A stretch of DNA of 64,000 nucleotides. Source: Fimenecus sp900545625. GTDB taxonomy: Bacteria; Bacillota; Clostridia; Oscillospirales; Acutalibacteraceae. The notes beneath the pieces are model-generated. The model was not told the DNA's origin. It was given only the letters and a program-made list of their open reading frames with translations, and did no database searches. Each line of letters starts with the position of its first letter. Position 1 is the stretch's first letter. The stretch lies in NCBI GenBank assembly GCA_963931525.1, contig OZ007023.1, positions 496,001 through 560,000 of the forward strand, written 5' to 3'. Positions 62,271-64,000 of this stretch are shown here, piece by piece. The translations under genes and the position numbers were made by a program.

Positions 62271-63065
62271 TTATGCGATCTCGGTGGCCTGCTCCAGCTC
62301 GCGTTCGCGCAGCTCTTTGAGCTCCTGTTCGACCGCCTGGTCAATGGTGGGCTGCGTCTTTTTCTGCTTGCGAAGCCCGACACCTGCGACGATGTTGATG
62401 ACCAGATCCAAAAGGAACAGCCCAAGTCCCAACAGATACCACGGCGACACCGTGCCCGAAAACAGCCCGATGGTCGTCTCGCCTGCGGCGGTGGTGAACT
62501 GCTGCAAAAACAGCGCCGAAAGCCCCCAGCTTACGAGGCTGATGACATTCAGGATCACATTGATGAGCCAGTTGAGATTGATCGCGCCCAGCAGCACCGC
62601 AAAGAAGTTGATGACGCCGGCGGCGACGGCAAGGAGCGCAAAGATCGCAGCGAGCACAAGGCTCGTGAACAGCCCGCCCAAAATCTCGCCGGACATCAGC
62701 GCGAATACCGAGCCGAGGTCATATTTTGTCAGATAGTCGAGCACAAAGGTCAAAAATGAAACGGACTGTGTGCTCTCATAAAACGGGAACGACAGCGTCG
62801 CGTTTAACAGCGGGACGACCAAGCCTACGAGCGGCAGCAGCGTCACCACGAGCCGCACGATGCGCAGCGGCGAGCCGACCGTGCCGCTTTTGAAGTTATC
62901 GAGCCGGTAGTGCAGCCGCGCGAACGCAGTCTCCGCCGCGTCGGCGTCCGCTTCCAAGCGCGCCTCCCAGTTGAAGTTCGGGATGTTTGCCCCGCACCCC
63001 TTGCATTCGGCACGCACCTCGTACCATTTCAGTTTTCTGCCGCAGTTCGGGCATCTTGCTGCCAT
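62271..63065 (-). CDS. zinc-ribbon multi-pass membrane protein, unknown function
   Basis: Not recognised. 264 residues. The N-terminus is a short zinc ribbon, CPNCGRKLKWY with the partner CKGCGANIPNF (four Cys at about 5, 8, 22, 25). A charged segment follows, then four or so long hydrophobic helices at about 68-88, 130-160, 165-185 and 215-240. The C-terminal 30 residues are charged and helical (EQELKELRERELEQA). I chose the ATG at 63065 after AAGGAGGATCCCT, as upstream codons lack homology. It lies 62 bases downstream of the GH51 gene on the same strand, but a link with arabinan use cannot be shown. A terminator follows. Confidence 0.8.
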   Translation of the reverse strand: MAARCPNCGRKLKWYEVRAECKGCGANIPNFNWEARLEADADAAETAFARLHYRLDNFKSGTVGSPLRIVRLVVTLLPLVGLVVPLLNATLSFPFYESTQSVSFLTFVLDYLTKYDLGSVFALMSGEILGGLFTSLVLAAIFALLAVAAGVINFFAVLLGAINLNWLINVILNVISLVSWGLSALFLQQFTTAAGETTIGLFSGTVSPWYLLGLGLFLLDLVINIVAGVGLRKQKKTQPTIDQAVEQELKELRERELEQATEIA

Positions 63066-63127
63066 AGGGATCCTCCTTGTCGTTTTGTCTGTCGTATGCG
63101 CCGCGTTCGCGCGGCAAGCCATGCCTT

Positions 63128-64000
63128 TCAGGCGTCTTTGCGCTTTACGAAGCGGAGCACGTTCCACGAAAGCGGGCGCAGCCGCGCCGTGGCGGTATTG
63201 CCGTCCGTCTCAGGAAGCGCCGCGTTCTGCGGGCGCACGGGCGCGCTTGTAAAGCCGTTTGTCTGCTTTAGATCAAAGCCCGCAAGCTCGATGTGCTCGG
63301 CGGGCACGAAGCCCTCCATATCCAAAAGCCGGATGTTGAGCGCATAGTCCTCCGTAAAATCGCGGTTGACCGCGAACACCGTAAGCTGCTCGCCGTCCGC
63401 CGAGCGCACCGCGATGCCGTCAAGGTCGGGCACGTCGGTGAACTCCTTCGTGTCGTGCCTGCCGCAGGCGATGGGCGTTTGCAGCACCGTGCCGCGGCCG
63501 TACTTTGACATATGCATAAAGGGATAAAATATGGTTTGATAGAAAAGCCCGCCGCCGTTTTCGGTCATGATGGGCGCAATGACGTTCACAAGCTGCGCAA
63601 GGCACGCGATCTTCACGCGGTCGGCGCGGCGCAGCAGGCTGATGAGCATCAAGCCCACCAGCAGCGCGTCCTCAAAGTTGTAAATATCCTCAAGCTGGTG
63701 CGGCGCGAAGCTCCAGCGCTCGACGGGGTCGTTGTTGGAGTGGTACCAAACGTTCCACTCGTCAAAGGAGAGGTTGATCTGCTTTTTCGAGTGGCGCTTG
63801 CCCTGCATGTAGTCGCAGATGGAGATGACCGTATGGATGAAGTCGTCCATCGCCATGTTTTTGGCAAGGAAGCTCGCCGAGTCATTCGTTTTGTTGTCGT
63901 AATACTGGTGGAGCGACACATAGTCGATCTTGTCGTAGGCAAGCGAAAGCGTTTCCGTTTCCCAGTCGCCGAACGTTTTTGTGTGGCCGTTCGAGCTGCC
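63128..64000 (-). CDS. alpha-L-arabinofuranosidase (GH51), C-terminal part
   Basis: Retaining glycosidase that releases terminal arabinose from arabinan and arabinoxylan. 290 codons are visible; the gene begins beyond the right edge. YDKIDYVSLHQYYDN and INLSFDEWNVWYHS match GH51, the latter carrying the nucleophile Glu as in the family's DEWN/DEWG motif. A beta-sandwich C-terminal domain ends in ARLRPLSWNVLRFVKRKDA. No signal peptide can be judged. The acid/base Glu lies outside the window. Confidence 0.93.
   Translation of the reverse strand, partial: GSSNGHTKTFGDWETETLSLAYDKIDYVSLHQYYDNKTNDSASFLAKNMAMDDFIHTVISICDYMQGKRHSKKQINLSFDEWNVWYHSNNDPVERWSFAPHQLEDIYNFEDALLVGLMLISLLRRADRVKIACLAQLVNVIAPIMTENGGGLFYQTIFYPFMHMSKYGRGTVLQTPIACGRHDTKEFTDVPDLDGIAVRSADGEQLTVFAVNRDFTEDYALNIRLLDMEGFVPAEHIELAGFDLKQTNGFTSAPVRPQNAALPETDGNTATARLRPLSWNVLRFVKRKDA

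Overview
The window looks like the chromosomal replication-origin neighbourhood of a GC-rich member of the Clostridia (Bacillota), probably of Oscillospiraceae type. The basis is gene order: mnmE-jag-yidC-yidD-rnpA-rpmH on one side, dnaA-dnaN-yaaA-recF-remB-gyrB-gyrA on the other, with noc and soj/spo0J (parA/parB) nearby. The family assignment is inference. All 18 genes left of about 20.2 kb read leftward, and almost all genes right of 21.6 kb read rightward, as expected for leading-strand genes diverging from oriC between rpmH and dnaN. I saw no rRNA, tRNA or CRISPR array.

Layout. 1-6 kb: dapL (cut by the window edge), dapF, an ANTAR protein, glyA, guaB. 6-15 kb: serS, parB, a lipoprotein, parA, noc, rsmG, mnmG. 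15-20 kb: mnmE, jag, yidC, yidD, rnpA, rpmH. 21.6-31.6 kb: dnaA, dnaN, yaaA, recF, remB, gyrB, gyrA. 31.7-37.3 kb: a CPBP protease, tadA, an Mrp-type Fe-S carrier, and a radical SAM gene on the other strand. 38-45.4 kb: one 2444-residue cyclic beta-1,2-glucan synthase-like protein. 45.5-50 kb: yfmF, yfmH, lgt, folD. 50.5-61.6 kb: a LacI regulator and a nucleoside uptake and breakdown operon. 62-64 kb: a zinc-ribbon membrane protein and the end of a GH51 arabinofuranosidase.

The nucleoside operon reads as a complete route. A BMP-type ABC importer (lipoprotein, ATPase, two permeases) brings in nucleosides and a nucleoside hydrolase splits them. A ROK kinase, RpiB and an Rpe-type epimerase can then carry ribose to xylulose 5-phosphate. 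A second hydrolase-like protein in the operon has lost the metal-binding aspartates. Three LacI-type palindromes lie around the regulator gene.

The most striking feature is a dense family of mosaic intergenic repeats in nearly every larger gap. They are built of (i) degenerate 7-bp arrays (NNTCTAA or NNTCTGA) that abut start or stop codons, (ii) hairpin arms of the form GTAGGGGCGGG-loop-CCCGCCC whose loops are exchanged between copies, and (iii) CCTCCCTC/GAGGGAGG hairpin modules. Near-identical copies lie up to 33 kb apart in opposite orientation and differ in the loops of both arms together. Identity between copies tends to break at the arms, suggesting active reshuffling. The repeats also split operons that are usually compact, such as gyrB-gyrA and noc-parA.
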